DNA of 64,000 nucleotides, taken from contig NZ_BAAATZ010000002.1 of the NCBI RefSeq assembly GCF_039533685.1, positions 310,001 through 374,000 on the forward strand, written 5' to 3'. Origin of the DNA: Actinocorallia aurantiaca (GTDB taxonomy: Bacteria; Actinomycetota; Actinomycetes; Streptosporangiales; Streptosporangiaceae). The notes under the pieces are model-generated. The model saw nothing but the letters and a program-made list of their open reading frames with translations. It was not told where the DNA came from and made no database searches. The stretch's first letter is position 1. Each line of letters starts with the position of its first letter. The position numbers were made by a program, and so were the translations under genes. Positions 48,827 to 57,361 of the stretch are shown piece after piece.

Positions 48827-49161
48827 GACGGGCCTCCCCCTCCTCGATCCTCTCAGCCGCTCCGCGCCGTCCTGACCTCCGCCTCCCGCGGATCGGGTCG
48901 AATTCGCCTCGGCCATTACGGCGTCGGGTAAGGCTTCTTGGAATACCGATTGATTCGACGGAGGCCCGGCGGTCTCCTGTGCGAAAAGAAGAAAATCTGT
49001 TATCGGCGGTACCGAAAATCGGTGCGATTTTTGGAGGGGTGCCGACCGGCATTTTTTCCCGTAGTTAGCCGTTTCGTGGGGGAATCTCGTCATGTCGCCT
49101 AGATGACATAGGCTTCACCCGTTCACCCTTGGTTGGTGATCTTTCATACGAGGAGCACGTG
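48827..49161. other. 335-bp divergent intergenic region before the Rsb operon
   Basis: Between the IclR gene and the stressosome operon. The half nearest the operon (about 48940 to 49120) is clearly AT-richer than its surroundings (gaaaatctgttatc, aaaatcggtgcgattttt, attttttcccgtag) and should hold its promoter. I see no convincing GTTT/GGGTA sigma-B-type pair. AGGAGC at 49151 to 49156 precedes the ATG at 49162. Confidence 0.5.
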
Positions 49162-50013
49162 ATGGTAGAGCGGGACACCGCTGTCGACCTGGTGGGGCTG
49201 CTGTCGGCCGAGGGCCGCGATCTGGCCGCCGAGTGGGCGCAGCGGGCTTTCGGCTCCCTGTCGGGCCGGATGAGCCTGCAGGTGCTGGAACGGGAGCTGC
49301 AGGAGCTGTACGCCGCTCTGGTGGAGGCGCTGCGGCAGGGCGCGCGCGAGGTGCACTCCGAGCAGATGTCGGAGGTGCGGGCCCTGCTGACCGAACTGTC
49401 GCGGACCAGGGCCAGGCAGGGTTTCACGCCGAGCGAGACGGCGGTCAGCATCTTCGCGCTCAAGCGGGTCCTCGAGCCCGTCCTGCAGGACGGGTCGGCC
49501 GAGCAGATCAAGGCCTACGTTCGGCTCGGCCTGCTGCTCGACGAGCTGGGCCTGTTCACGATCGAGGCGTACACGCAGACCCGCGAAGAGATCATCATGG
49601 TGCAGTCGGAGCAGCTGATGGAGCTGTCGACGCCCGTGGTGAAGCTGTGGGACGGGGTGATCGCCGTCCCCATCGTCGGGACGCTGGACTCGGCGCGCAC
49701 CCAGATCGTCATGGAGAGCCTGCTCCAGGCGCTGGTGGACACAGGCTCCGAGCAGGCGATCATCGACATCACGGGTGTTCCCGCGATCGACACCCAGGTC
49801 GCCCAGCACCTGCTGAAGACGATCGTCGCCGTCCGCCTGATGGGCGCCGAGTGCACCGTCTCCGGCATCCGGCCGCAGATCGCGCAGACCATCGTCGCCC
49901 TGGGCATCGACTTCGGCGACATCACGACGAAGGCGACCCTGGCGGACGCGCTGCGGCTGGCGCTGAAGAGGTCGGGCGTGGACCTGGTGGCGCAAACGGG
50001 CGGACGCCGGTGA
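49162..50013 (+). CDS. RsbR-like stressosome protein (helical sensor plus STAS)
   Basis: A 283-residue protein. Residues 1 to about 140 are an RsbRD-type all-helical N-terminal domain (LSAEGRDLAAEWAQRAFGSL, FTPSETAVSIFALKRVLEPV), and residues about 155 to 270 the STAS domain: VVKLWDGVIAVPIVGTLDSART, IIDITGVPAIDTQVAQHLLKT and a GAECTVSGIRPQIAQTI strand-helix. The Thr in AIDTQVA is where RsbR proteins are phosphorylated by RsbT. In the Bacillus stressosome RsbR and RsbS form a megadalton shell that holds RsbT. ATG 49162 or GTG 49159. First gene of a six-gene overlapping operon. Confidence 0.9.
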   Translation: MVERDTAVDLVGLLSAEGRDLAAEWAQRAFGSLSGRMSLQVLERELQELYAALVEALRQGAREVHSEQMSEVRALLTELSRTRARQGFTPSETAVSIFALKRVLEPVLQDGSAEQIKAYVRLGLLLDELGLFTIEAYTQTREEIIMVQSEQLMELSTPVVKLWDGVIAVPIVGTLDSARTQIVMESLLQALVDTGSEQAIIDITGVPAIDTQVAQHLLKTIVAVRLMGAECTVSGIRPQIAQTIVALGIDFGDITTKATLADALRLALKRSGVDLVAQTGGRR

Positions 50014-50384
50014 CCGAACGCGTGCCGATCCTGCGGATCGGGGAAGTACTGGTGGTCTCCATCCAGTTCGACCTGGAGGACCAGACCGTCCTGAACCTCC
50101 AGGAGGACCTGGCGGAGCAGATCGTGGCCCGCTCCGCGCGGGGCGTCGTCATCGACATCACCGCCGTCGAGATCGTCGACTCCTTCGTGGGCCGGATGCT
50201 GGCCACCATCGCGGACATCTCCCGCCTGCTCGACGTGCAGACCGTCGTGGTGGGCATGCGCCCCGCGGTGGCCATCACCCTCGTCGAACTGGGCCTGTCG
50301 CTGGGCGGAGTGTCCACGGCACTCGACCTGGAGAAGGGGCTGGCCCGGCTGCACCGGTCCTTCCAGTCCTCGGACCTGGCATGA
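50010..50384 (+). CDS. rsbS: RsbS-like STAS protein
   Basis: A 124-residue single STAS domain protein. VPILRIGEVLVVSIQFDLED is the first strand pair, and VVIDITAVEIVDSFVGRMLA carries the Ser that is the RsbT target in RsbS (the known motif is IVDSF). Length fits RsbS (about 121). It forms the inner stressosome shell with RsbR and sequesters RsbT until phosphorylated. GTG start at 50010 overlaps the RsbR stop (GTGA); RsbT overlaps its own stop in turn. Confidence 0.92.
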   Translation: MTERVPILRIGEVLVVSIQFDLEDQTVLNLQEDLAEQIVARSARGVVIDITAVEIVDSFVGRMLATIADISRLLDVQTVVVGMRPAVAITLVELGLSLGGVSTALDLEKGLARLHRSFQSSDLA

Positions 50385-50803
50385 CACCGCCCTGGGCGGT
50401 CGGTGAGGAGCCACACGTCCTTTCCATCGCGCGGAGTAGCGACGTGGTGCAGATCAGGCAGATGGTCCGCACCCTGGCCCAGAAGTGCCGGCTGTCCCTG
50501 GTGGACCAGACGAAGTTCATCACGGCCACGAGCGAACTCGCCCGCAACGCCCTGGTCTACGGCGGAGGCGGCACCGTCAGGGCCGGAATGGTGGAGAAGG
50601 GCGTGCGCCGGGGCGTCGCCGCGGTCTTCGCGGACGACGGGCCGGGCATCCCGGACGTGGAGCTGGCCATGACGGACGGCTGGACGTCCGGCGGCGGCCT
50701 GGGCCTGGGCCTCAGCGGAACACGCCGGCTGGTCGACGAGTTCGACCTCGCCACCGAGGTCGGAGCGGGTACCACCGTGACGATCACGAAATGGGTCCGG
50801 TGA
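50381..50803 (+). CDS. rsbT: RsbT-like Ser/Thr kinase (GHKL ATPase)
   Basis: A 140-residue HATPase_c kinase. The N box is TATSELARNALVYGGGG (Glu and Asn present), the G1 box FADDGPGIPDVELAM, and the G2 box SGGGLGLGLSGTRRLVDEF. It should phosphorylate RsbR and RsbS, leave the complex, and activate a downstream phosphatase, in this operon probably the receiver-PP2C protein or the SpoIIE-type protein. Starts at ATG 50381, overlapping rsbS by 4 bp. Confidence 0.92.
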   Translation: MTPPWAVGEEPHVLSIARSSDVVQIRQMVRTLAQKCRLSLVDQTKFITATSELARNALVYGGGGTVRAGMVEKGVRRGVAAVFADDGPGIPDVELAMTDGWTSGGGLGLGLSGTRRLVDEFDLATEVGAGTTVTITKWVR

Positions 50804-51846
50804 AAGCCGTCGAGGTCCTGGACTGCGAGGACGTGTCCTGGTTCCGGGACGGTCCTTCGCTGGCCGCGGCCGCCCGGGGAGCGGCGGCGGCACTGGCCCG
50901 GCGGACGGGCCTGGACGCCCACCGCGCCGCCGAGGTGGCCCTGGCCGTGACCGAGGCCGCCACCAACGTCCAGCGGCACGCCGAGGACGGGGCCCTGCTG
51001 CTGCGCGTGCTGCGCGACGAGAACCGGGCGGGCGTGGAGTTCCTCACCGTCGATTCGGGCCCGGGGATCGCCGACGTCGCCGCCGCGCTGGCCGACGGCA
51101 CGTCCAGCGCCGGCACGCTGGGCATCGGGCTGGGGGCGGTGGCCCGGCTGGCCGACGCCTTCGACGTGCACTCCGTGCCGGGCAGGGGCACCGTCATGGC
51201 CGCGCAGTTCTGGAACCGCGGTCCCGGCGGGAAGCCCGTCCACCCGGTCCCGGGCGGCCGCACGCCGGTGGCGTCCGGCGTCACCCGGCCGATCAGCGGC
51301 GAACTGAGCTGCGGGGACGCCTGGGCGGTGCGCGCCCTGGACCCCTCGGTGCTGCTGGTGATGATGTGCGACGGGCTCGGGCACGGACCGCTGGCGGCGC
51401 TGGCCTCCACCACCGCCGTGCGGGCCTTCCACGCGACTCCCGCCCGTGATCCCGAAGGCGTCATGGAGGCCGTTCACCGCGCGCTGAAGGGAACCAGGGG
51501 AGGCGCCGTGGCGGTCGCCCGGATCGAGATGGACACCGGGCGGCTGTCGTACTGCGGGATCGGGAACATCAGCGGCTTCATCATCGGCCACGACGCGCGC
51601 CGGGCCCTGCTGTCCGCCCCGGGCATCGTGGGGGCGCAGATGCGCCGGCTCCGCACCTTCGAGGAGGAGCTGCCGCCGGGGGGCGCCCTGGTCATGCACT
51701 CCGACGGCCTGACCGAACGCTGGGATCTCCACGCGCTGCCGGGGCTGCTGCAGCACTCGCCCGCCGTCGTGGCGGGACAGCTGCTGCGGGAGGCGGGCGT
51801 GCGTAAGGACGACGCGGGTGTGGTGGTGGTGAAGAACACATGGTGA
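50800..51846 (+). CDS. Fused HATPase and SpoIIE-type phosphatase (RsbX-like)
   Basis: A 348-residue fusion. Residues 1 to about 135 are an anti-sigma-type ATPase domain with N box LAVTEAATNVQRHAEDG and G2 segment GTLGIGLGAVARLADAFDV. Residues about 150 to 348 are a small PP2C/SpoIIE phosphatase: GDAWAVRAL, MMCDGLGHGPLA, GNISGFIIG, VMHSDGLTERWD. This order occurs in actinobacterial proteins where RsbX, the phosphatase that resets the stressosome, is fused to an ATPase. It starts at GTG 50800, overlapping rsbT by 4 bp, and overlaps the histidine kinase by 7 bp. Confidence 0.88.
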   Translation: MKAVEVLDCEDVSWFRDGPSLAAAARGAAAALARRTGLDAHRAAEVALAVTEAATNVQRHAEDGALLLRVLRDENRAGVEFLTVDSGPGIADVAAALADGTSSAGTLGIGLGAVARLADAFDVHSVPGRGTVMAAQFWNRGPGGKPVHPVPGGRTPVASGVTRPISGELSCGDAWAVRALDPSVLLVMMCDGLGHGPLAALASTTAVRAFHATPARDPEGVMEAVHRALKGTRGGAVAVARIEMDTGRLSYCGIGNISGFIIGHDARRALLSAPGIVGAQMRRLRTFEEELPPGGALVMHSDGLTERWDLHALPGLLQHSPAVVAGQLLREAGVRKDDAGVVVVKNTW

Positions 51847-53243
51847 CGGGTCATGGGCAGCAGGCTTCCGCTCCCGTGACCTTCGGCCTGTCGTCCTCCC
51901 AGGACGTCTTCACCCTGCGTCGCAGCGCTCAGAAGGCGGCCGCCGCGCTGGGCATGGAACGCCAGGACCAGGTGCGCCTGGCGACCGCCCTGAGCGAGCT
52001 CGGCCGTGAGATGCTCCGCGGCGGTCTGTCGGTGACCTTCCATCTGGACGACCGGCCGCCGGCCGCCGTCGTCGTGACGTTCGAATGGCCCGCCGGAGAC
52101 GCGCCCGCGTCCGAGTCGCTGCAACTGGCCTCCCGGCTGGTGCAGGAGGTGCGCTACGAACCCGGGGGCGAGCGGGACAGGATCCTCGTACGCCAGCCGC
52201 TGTCGGGCAACGGCGTCCTCCGCCACGAGGCGCGCGTCGGGTTCGTCGAGGCGCTGCGTGAGAACACCCCGATCTCGGAGGTCGACGATCTGCGCGCTCA
52301 GACCCGCGACCTGATCGCGGCGCTGGAGGAGACGCGCGCCCAGCGAGAGGAACTGCTCCGGCTGAACGAGGAGCTGGAGGAGACGAACCAGGGAGTCCTG
52401 GCCCTCTACTCGGAATTGACGCAGGAATTGGAGACGACCAACAGCGGAGTGCTGGCATTGCACACCGAACTGGAGGACAAGTCGCGTCAGTTGCGCGAGG
52501 CGAGCGAGGCGAAAACGCGGTTCTGGGTGAACATCAGCCATGAACTGCGCACTCCGATAAACGCGGTGGTCGCTCTTTCCCGACTGCTGCTCGCACCGGA
52601 ATCCGAGCACCTGACCGCGGAGCAGAAACAGCAGATCGAACTCATCGCCTCCTCCGGGAACACGATGCTGTCGCTCGTCAGCGACCTGCTGGACGTCGCG
52701 AAAGCCGAATCCGGCCAGCTGGACATCCACAACGCGCCGGTCGATCTGCGGCTGCTGGTGGGACAGCTCAGCGGCATCATGCGCGGCACCTATCCCGGCG
52801 ACGACGTCGCCCTGGTCGCCCCGGAGCCGACGAGCCTGCCCGTCATCACCACGGACGAGACGCTGCTGACGCGCATTCTGCGCAATCTGCTGTCCAATGC
52901 ACTGAAGTTCACTGAACAGGGCGAAGTGCGCCTATCGGTCCACATCGACCGGACCGGGATGGAACCGGTCGTGCTGTTCACCGTCGCCGACACCGGAATC
53001 GGCATTCCGCGGGAAGAGCTCGGCCGGGTCTTCGAGGAGTTCTACCAGGTTCAGGGAAGGCACCAGAGCCGCCGGCCCGGCACCGGGCTGGGCCTGCCCT
53101 ACGCGCACAAGCTCACCGAACTGCTGGGCGGCACCCTCACGCTCACCAGCACTCATGGCGTCGGTACGCGGGCAGAGGTACGGATACCGGACCGCACCGC
53201 CGTGCGGCAGGCGCCCGCACCGGAAGGGACCAGCGGTGATTGA
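51840..53243 (+). CDS. Histidine kinase with degenerate ATPase-like N-terminus and coiled coil
   Basis: A 467-residue soluble sensor kinase, without a membrane segment. Residues 12 to about 120 resemble an RsbT/RsbW-type fold but lack the N-box Asn (ATALSELGREML). Residues 150 to 225 form a coiled coil that repeats ETNxGVLALxxEL twice (EETNQGVLALYSEL, ETTNSGVLALHTEL). The HisKA box ISHELRTPINAVV holds His234, and the ATPase has RNLLSNALKFTEQG, ADTGIGIPREEL and GTGLGLPYAHKL. It should autophosphorylate and hand phosphate to the receiver protein encoded next, with which it overlaps by 8 bp. Confidence 0.92.
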   Translation: MVTGHGQQASAPVTFGLSSSQDVFTLRRSAQKAAAALGMERQDQVRLATALSELGREMLRGGLSVTFHLDDRPPAAVVVTFEWPAGDAPASESLQLASRLVQEVRYEPGGERDRILVRQPLSGNGVLRHEARVGFVEALRENTPISEVDDLRAQTRDLIAALEETRAQREELLRLNEELEETNQGVLALYSELTQELETTNSGVLALHTELEDKSRQLREASEAKTRFWVNISHELRTPINAVVALSRLLLAPESEHLTAEQKQQIELIASSGNTMLSLVSDLLDVAKAESGQLDIHNAPVDLRLLVGQLSGIMRGTYPGDDVALVAPEPTSLPVITTDETLLTRILRNLLSNALKFTEQGEVRLSVHIDRTGMEPVVLFTVADTGIGIPREELGRVFEEFYQVQGRHQSRRPGTGLGLPYAHKLTELLGGTLTLTSTHGVGTRAEVRIPDRTAVRQAPAPEGTSGD

Positions 53244-54831
53244 CGACACCCGGGACACGGCTCCGGCCACCATCTTGGTGATCGACGACAACGACACCAA
53301 CCGCTACGTCCTGGCCAGCTGGCTGCGGCGCGCGGGACACGCGGTCCTCGAGGCGGGCAACGCGGGCGAGGGGTTCGCGCACCTCGCCGCCTCGGCGCCG
53401 GACATCGCGATCATCGACGTCCGGCTGCCCGACATGAGCGGCTTCGAGGTCAGCGAGCGCATCAAACGGGACCCGGCGACGGCGGACCTGCCCGTCATCC
53501 AGATCTCCGCCGCCGCGATCAGCCCCGAGGACCACGCGGAAGGCCTGCACCGGGGCGCGGACGCCTACCTCGACCAGCCCATCGACCCGGGTGAGCTGCT
53601 GGCCACCGTCACCGCCACCCTGCGCTACACCAGGGCCCGCCAGCGCGCCGAGCGGCTGGCCGCCCGGCTCATGGCGCTCAACCAGGCCACCCTGGAGGTC
53701 TACAGCGCCGTCGGCTTCCACTCCTTCGCCGTCGCCGCGACCGGCGGCGCGGCCCTCCTCCTCGACTGCGCGGCCAGCGCCGTCTTCCTCTCCCCGCAGG
53801 GCCAGGCCGTCCACAGCGTGGTCGCCGCCCCGCACGCCCCCGCACGCACGCTTCCCGTCCAGGCGGACCTCCTGGAGCGGCTGGCCTCCCACTGCCTGGG
53901 CGACGGGACCGGGGCGGCGATGGCGACCGTGCCCGAGGCGCACTGGAACGCGCTCTTCCCGGCCGACCACCTCCCCGGCGACATGGCCCTGGCGGTGGCC
54001 CGCACCAAGCGCGGACGGCCGCCCCTCTGCCTCGCGGTCTCCGCGGACGCCGTCACCGGCCCCGACGACCAGCAGCTCCTGCAGCAGCTCGTCCACGCCT
54101 GCGCCCTGGCCCTGGAAGCACTGCGCACCTACAACGAGGAGCACTCCCTGGCCCTCGCGCTGCAGCGCTCGTTCCTGCCCGGCAGCCTGCCGGTCGTCGA
54201 GGGCATCGACCTGGCCTACCGCTACCTTCCGGCCTCGGAGAACACCGAGATCGGCGGCGACTTCTACGAAGCCCTGGAGACCGACAACGGCCTGCTCCTG
54301 GCCATCGGGGACGTGGCGGGCCACTCCCTGGCCGCCGCCACGATCATGGGCGAGGTGCGGCACGCGCTACGCGCCTACGCCAGCGAGGGCCACCAGCCCC
54401 ACCACATCCTCGACCGCCTCGAGACGCTGCTGGCCATTTCCCACCCGGCCATCACCGTCACCCTCTGCATCGTCCTCATCGAGCCCGGCGCCCGCCGCGT
54501 CCACATCGCCAACGCCGGCCACATCCCCCCGCTCGTGATCACCCGGGACGGCGAGGCCCACTTCCACATCCCGCACGGCCCGCTGCTCGGAATGCAGATC
54601 CCCCACCCGCGGCCCGAGACCCTGGACACCCCGCCCGGCACCCGCCTGGTCCTCATCACCGACGGCCTGGTCGAGGTCCGCGACGTCGACCTGGACACCT
54701 CCCTCGCCGAGTTCCGCGCCTCGGTCCTCGCCGGCCCCACCGACCCCGAAAGCCTCTGCGACCACCTGCTGAAGGCCTACGCGGAAGGCGGCGACGACGA
54801 CATCGCCATCATCACCGCCACCCTCGCCTGA
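53236..54831 (+). CDS. Response regulator: receiver, GAF-like, PP2C/SpoIIE phosphatase
   Basis: A 531-residue output protein. The receiver (residues 10 to 130) has ILVIDDNDTN acidic pocket, phosphoacceptor Asp61 in IAIIDVRLPDMSG, and QISAAAIS. A linker and GAF-like domain follow (about 150 to 310). The PP2C domain is seen as LQRSFLPGSLPVV, EIGGDFYEALE with a metal Asp, AIGDVAGHSLAAATIMGEVR, NAGHIPPLVI and LITDGLVEVRD. This is the RsbU/RsbP role: dephosphorylating an anti-anti-sigma (RsbV-like) protein. Here the input is phosphorylation from the adjacent kinase, possibly also RsbT. GTG 53236 overlaps the kinase by 8 bp. The end of the operon. Confidence 0.92.
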   Translation: MIDDTRDTAPATILVIDDNDTNRYVLASWLRRAGHAVLEAGNAGEGFAHLAASAPDIAIIDVRLPDMSGFEVSERIKRDPATADLPVIQISAAAISPEDHAEGLHRGADAYLDQPIDPGELLATVTATLRYTRARQRAERLAARLMALNQATLEVYSAVGFHSFAVAATGGAALLLDCAASAVFLSPQGQAVHSVVAAPHAPARTLPVQADLLERLASHCLGDGTGAAMATVPEAHWNALFPADHLPGDMALAVARTKRGRPPLCLAVSADAVTGPDDQQLLQQLVHACALALEALRTYNEEHSLALALQRSFLPGSLPVVEGIDLAYRYLPASENTEIGGDFYEALETDNGLLLAIGDVAGHSLAAATIMGEVRHALRAYASEGHQPHHILDRLETLLAISHPAITVTLCIVLIEPGARRVHIANAGHIPPLVITRDGEAHFHIPHGPLLGMQIPHPRPETLDTPPGTRLVLITDGLVEVRDVDLDTSLAEFRASVLAGPTDPESLCDHLLKAYAEGGDDDIAIITATLA

Positions 54832-54957
54832 CCCGGTCCCACCTCGGTGGCCGAGCCGACCGCCCGGGATCTCCCGGCCGCGTCCCAGGCCCGGGCGGTA
54901 TCTCCTCTTCGTGCCGCAGCCCATCCGAGATCCGCAGGATTCCCTCGTGCGCAGCGG

Positions 54958-55440
54958 TCAGGCCTCGGGGGAGGAGGGGGCGGAGAGGGAGAGGAGAAGG
55001 CGTTCGGCGAGGGCGGTGAGGGTGTGGAGTTCGTCGGGGGTGAGGGGGGAGAACCAGTCGGCGAGGGCGGCGAAGTCGGCGGGGTCTCGGTCGCGCCAGT
55101 AGGCGTCGCCGGCCTCGGTGGCGACGAGGACGCGGCGGCGGCGGTCGGCGGGGTCGGGTTCGGTGCGCAGGAAGTCCTTGCGGGTGAGGGACGCGACGAG
55201 CTGGGCGGCGTTCTGGTGGGTGGTGCCCAGGGCGCGGGCGGCCTCGGTGACGGACGGGGCGTCCATCGCCTTCACGACGGTGAGCAGGGCGGCCTGCTGG
55301 GTGGTGAGGCCGTCCGGGCGGAGGCGCTCGTCCATCAGGGCGTGCAGCCGCTGGCCGGTCATCAGCAGGATGCGAAAGGCGCGCGCTGACGGGTCGAGGT
55401 CAGGGTCGAGGCCGAATGCGGCCTTCCGCGAAGGATCCAT
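54958..55440 (-). CDS. MarR family regulator
   Basis: A 160-residue winged-helix repressor. DNA-binding core: LTTQQAALLTVVKAMDAPSV ... TEAARALGTTHQNAAQLVASLTRKDFLRTEPDPADRRRRVLVATEAG, with the wing DPADRRRR typical of MarR. The ATG at 55440 is preferred to an upstream codon at 55467. It is divergent from the glycosyltransferase gene at 55489, and a perfect 14-bp palindrome lies in the 48-bp gap. Autoregulation and control of that gene are therefore likely. The ligand may be a phenolic or macrolide-like substrate of the transferase, which is inference. Confidence 0.9.
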   Translation of the reverse strand: MDPSRKAAFGLDPDLDPSARAFRILLMTGQRLHALMDERLRPDGLTTQQAALLTVVKAMDAPSVTEAARALGTTHQNAAQLVASLTRKDFLRTEPDPADRRRRVLVATEAGDAYWRDRDPADFAALADWFSPLTPDELHTLTALAERLLLSLSAPSSPEA

Positions 55441-55462
55441 GACGCCTATGCTAGCGAAAAAG

Positions 55463-55476
55463 CGCAATATATTGCG
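55463..55476. promoter_or_regulatory. Perfect MarR operator palindrome
   Basis: cgcaata-tattgcg is a perfect 14-bp palindrome midway between marR (55440) and the glycosyltransferase start (55489). Confidence 0.75.
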
Positions 55477-55488
55477 GAAGAGGTCGCC

Positions 55489-56784
55489 ATGATCTGTCTT
55501 CTCCCCAACTGCGGATACCTATCCGAGACGTCCAGGATGCTGGAGTTCCACAAGGCGCTGCGCGCACGCGGCGCGGACGTCCGGGTGGCCACGCACGGCG
55601 GCGTCCACGAGGACCTCCTCGCCGCGGCCGGTGTCGCCCACGACATCGTCGGACCCGGGATGAGCGCGCGGCGCAGCGCCGAGTTCGTCCGCTCGGGCCT
55701 GGGGCTGGGACCGCCCGGCCAGAGCATGTACACCGACGACGAGCTGCGGACCTACGTGCTCGCGGAGGCCGAGTACTTCCGCGAGCACGGCATCACCGTC
55801 GCGGTCACCGGGTTCACGCTCACCACGCTGCTGTCGACCCGGCTCGCCGGCGTCGGGCTCGTTACCGAGCACGCGGGAAGCTGGGTGCCGCCGGTCTTCG
55901 AACGCGGCCTGCTGCCCGTGCCGACCACCCGCCAGGGCCCGCCGCGTTTCATGCCCGGCTTCCTCGCCCGCCGGGCGGTCGCCCGCAGGCTGCCGTCCCT
56001 GCGGTACTACTGCTCGGGCTTCGACCGGATCGCCGCGGAACTCGGCGTCGAGCCCGTCCCGAGCATGCCCGCGCTGCTGCTCGGCGACCTGACGCTCGTC
56101 CCGGAGATCCCCGAGGTCGTCGGCATCCCGGACGAGGAGATGGCCGCCTGGCGTCCGGGCCGCGGCTACCGCCCGGACACGAGGCTGCACTACACCGGCC
56201 CGCTCTTCGCCCATCTCGACCTCCCGCTGCCCGACCGGGTCGAGAAGTTCCTCGACGCGCCGGGCCCCGTCGTGTACGCGGCGCTCACGTCCACCCCGCC
56301 GGAGCTCATCCGCCGTGTCGTCGGGGCGCTCGCGGCGGTCGACGCCCGCGTGCTGGTCGCGGCGACCGTCCACGACCTGGCCGATCTGGAGGACGAGCGC
56401 GTGATGGTCGAGTCCGTCCTGCCCAGCCACCTGGTCATGCCGCGGGCCGACCTCGCGATCGTGACCGCGGGCCAGGGCAGCCTGCAGACCGCGATGGCCG
56501 CCGGCACCCCCGCGATCGGCATCCCCCTCCACCTGGAACAGGACCTCAACGTCGTCCTCCTGGAACGCCTCGGCGCCTCCCGCCGCCTGGCCCCGGACGA
56601 CGTCGTCCCGAAGCTCGCCGCCCTCACCCGCCGAATGCTCGCCGACGACTCCCACCGCCGCTCGGCCCGCCGAATCCAGCAGCGCTACGACGCCGTCGAC
56701 GGCCCGGCCGCCGCCGCCGAGGCGATCCTCCAGTTCGCGGCCCGGCAGGGCGCCGGGACCTCGCTCCCGGAAGGGCACCGCTGA
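55489..56784 (+). CDS. MGT-type (GT1) glycosyltransferase
   Basis: A 431-residue GT-B enzyme. The N-terminal acceptor domain begins MICLLPNCGYLSETSRML with FHKALRARGADVRVATHGG, and the C-terminal nucleotide-sugar domain has VVYAALTSTPPEL, VMVESVLPSHLVMPRADLAI ... VTAGQGSLQTAMAAGTPAIG with the donor-binding loop and LHLEQDLNVVLLERLG. Usual HGG is TAGQG, so the canonical catalytic-loop His is not present in this place. Such enzymes glycosylate small lipophilic molecules, often inactivating macrolides or building secondary metabolites. No biosynthetic cluster surrounds it; a MarR regulator is divergent. Confidence 0.85.
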   Translation: MICLLPNCGYLSETSRMLEFHKALRARGADVRVATHGGVHEDLLAAAGVAHDIVGPGMSARRSAEFVRSGLGLGPPGQSMYTDDELRTYVLAEAEYFREHGITVAVTGFTLTTLLSTRLAGVGLVTEHAGSWVPPVFERGLLPVPTTRQGPPRFMPGFLARRAVARRLPSLRYYCSGFDRIAAELGVEPVPSMPALLLGDLTLVPEIPEVVGIPDEEMAAWRPGRGYRPDTRLHYTGPLFAHLDLPLPDRVEKFLDAPGPVVYAALTSTPPELIRRVVGALAAVDARVLVAATVHDLADLEDERVMVESVLPSHLVMPRADLAIVTAGQGSLQTAMAAGTPAIGIPLHLEQDLNVVLLERLGASRRLAPDDVVPKLAALTRRMLADDSHRRSARRIQQRYDAVDGPAAAAEAILQFAARQGAGTSLPEGHR

Positions 56785-56989
56785 TTTTCGGCCAACAGCC
56801 GGACCTGTACCGCGATGACTTGCCGGACTGACGACGGCCATCGGATCGTCCGACTTCCATGGGGGACTGTTGGAATGTGCTGTGAAGAAGTCGAATGACT
56901 CTCGGACTTCGGCCTCGGCCTTCTATGCGGTCGTGGTCATGACCGCGCGTGCTCTGCCAGAGAAGTAGAGGATTTGCTAAACTCGCACC

Positions 56990-57361
56990 GTGGAGGAGTG
57001 GGAGATCCGGGTCACCGACGAGTTCCTGGGCTGGATCAAGACGTTGGACGGCAAGTCCAAAGCCCAGGTGGTCGATGCCATCGACAGGCTGGCCGAAGGC
57101 GGTCCCGGTTTGGGGCGTCCGCTGGTCGACCGGTTGGAGGGCTCCCAGGTTCACAACCTGAAGGAACTGCGGCCGGGCTCGGCGGGCCGCTCCGAGGTGA
57201 GGATCGTCTTCGTCTTCGACCCGTGGAGGTCGGCGATCCTGCTGGTGGGCGGGGACAAGTCGGGAGACTGGTCGGGCTGGTACCGGCGGGCCATCCCGCG
57301 TGCTGAGGAGTTGTACGTCGAGTACGTGAAGGAACGAGAGGCCGAGGAGGGGCAGCGATGA
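56990..57361 (+). CDS. HigB/RelE-like toxin
   Basis: A 123-residue RelE-superfamily mRNA interferase, of the actinobacterial HigB2 (Gp49-like) type. Visible are TDEFLGWIKTLDGKSKAQVV, the basic groove KELRPGSAGRSEVRIVFVFD and AILLVGGDKSGDWSGWYRRA, where the R/K and W/Y residues of this family sit. It would cut mRNA on the ribosome when free. Starts at GTG 56990; the antitoxin overlaps by ATGA, with the toxin first, as in HigBA systems. AT-rich sequence at 56957 to 56980 (agaagtagaggatttgctaaa) should hold the promoter. Confidence 0.88.
   Translation: MEEWEIRVTDEFLGWIKTLDGKSKAQVVDAIDRLAEGGPGLGRPLVDRLEGSQVHNLKELRPGSAGRSEVRIVFVFDPWRSAILLVGGDKSGDWSGWYRRAIPRAEELYVEYVKEREAEEGQR

Noticed and set aside
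48827..49161. Sigma-B-type promoter (GTTT, 14 to 16 nt, GGGTA) before the stressosome operon
   Set aside because: GTTTCG is present at about 49071 but no GGGTA-like -10 is at the right distance.
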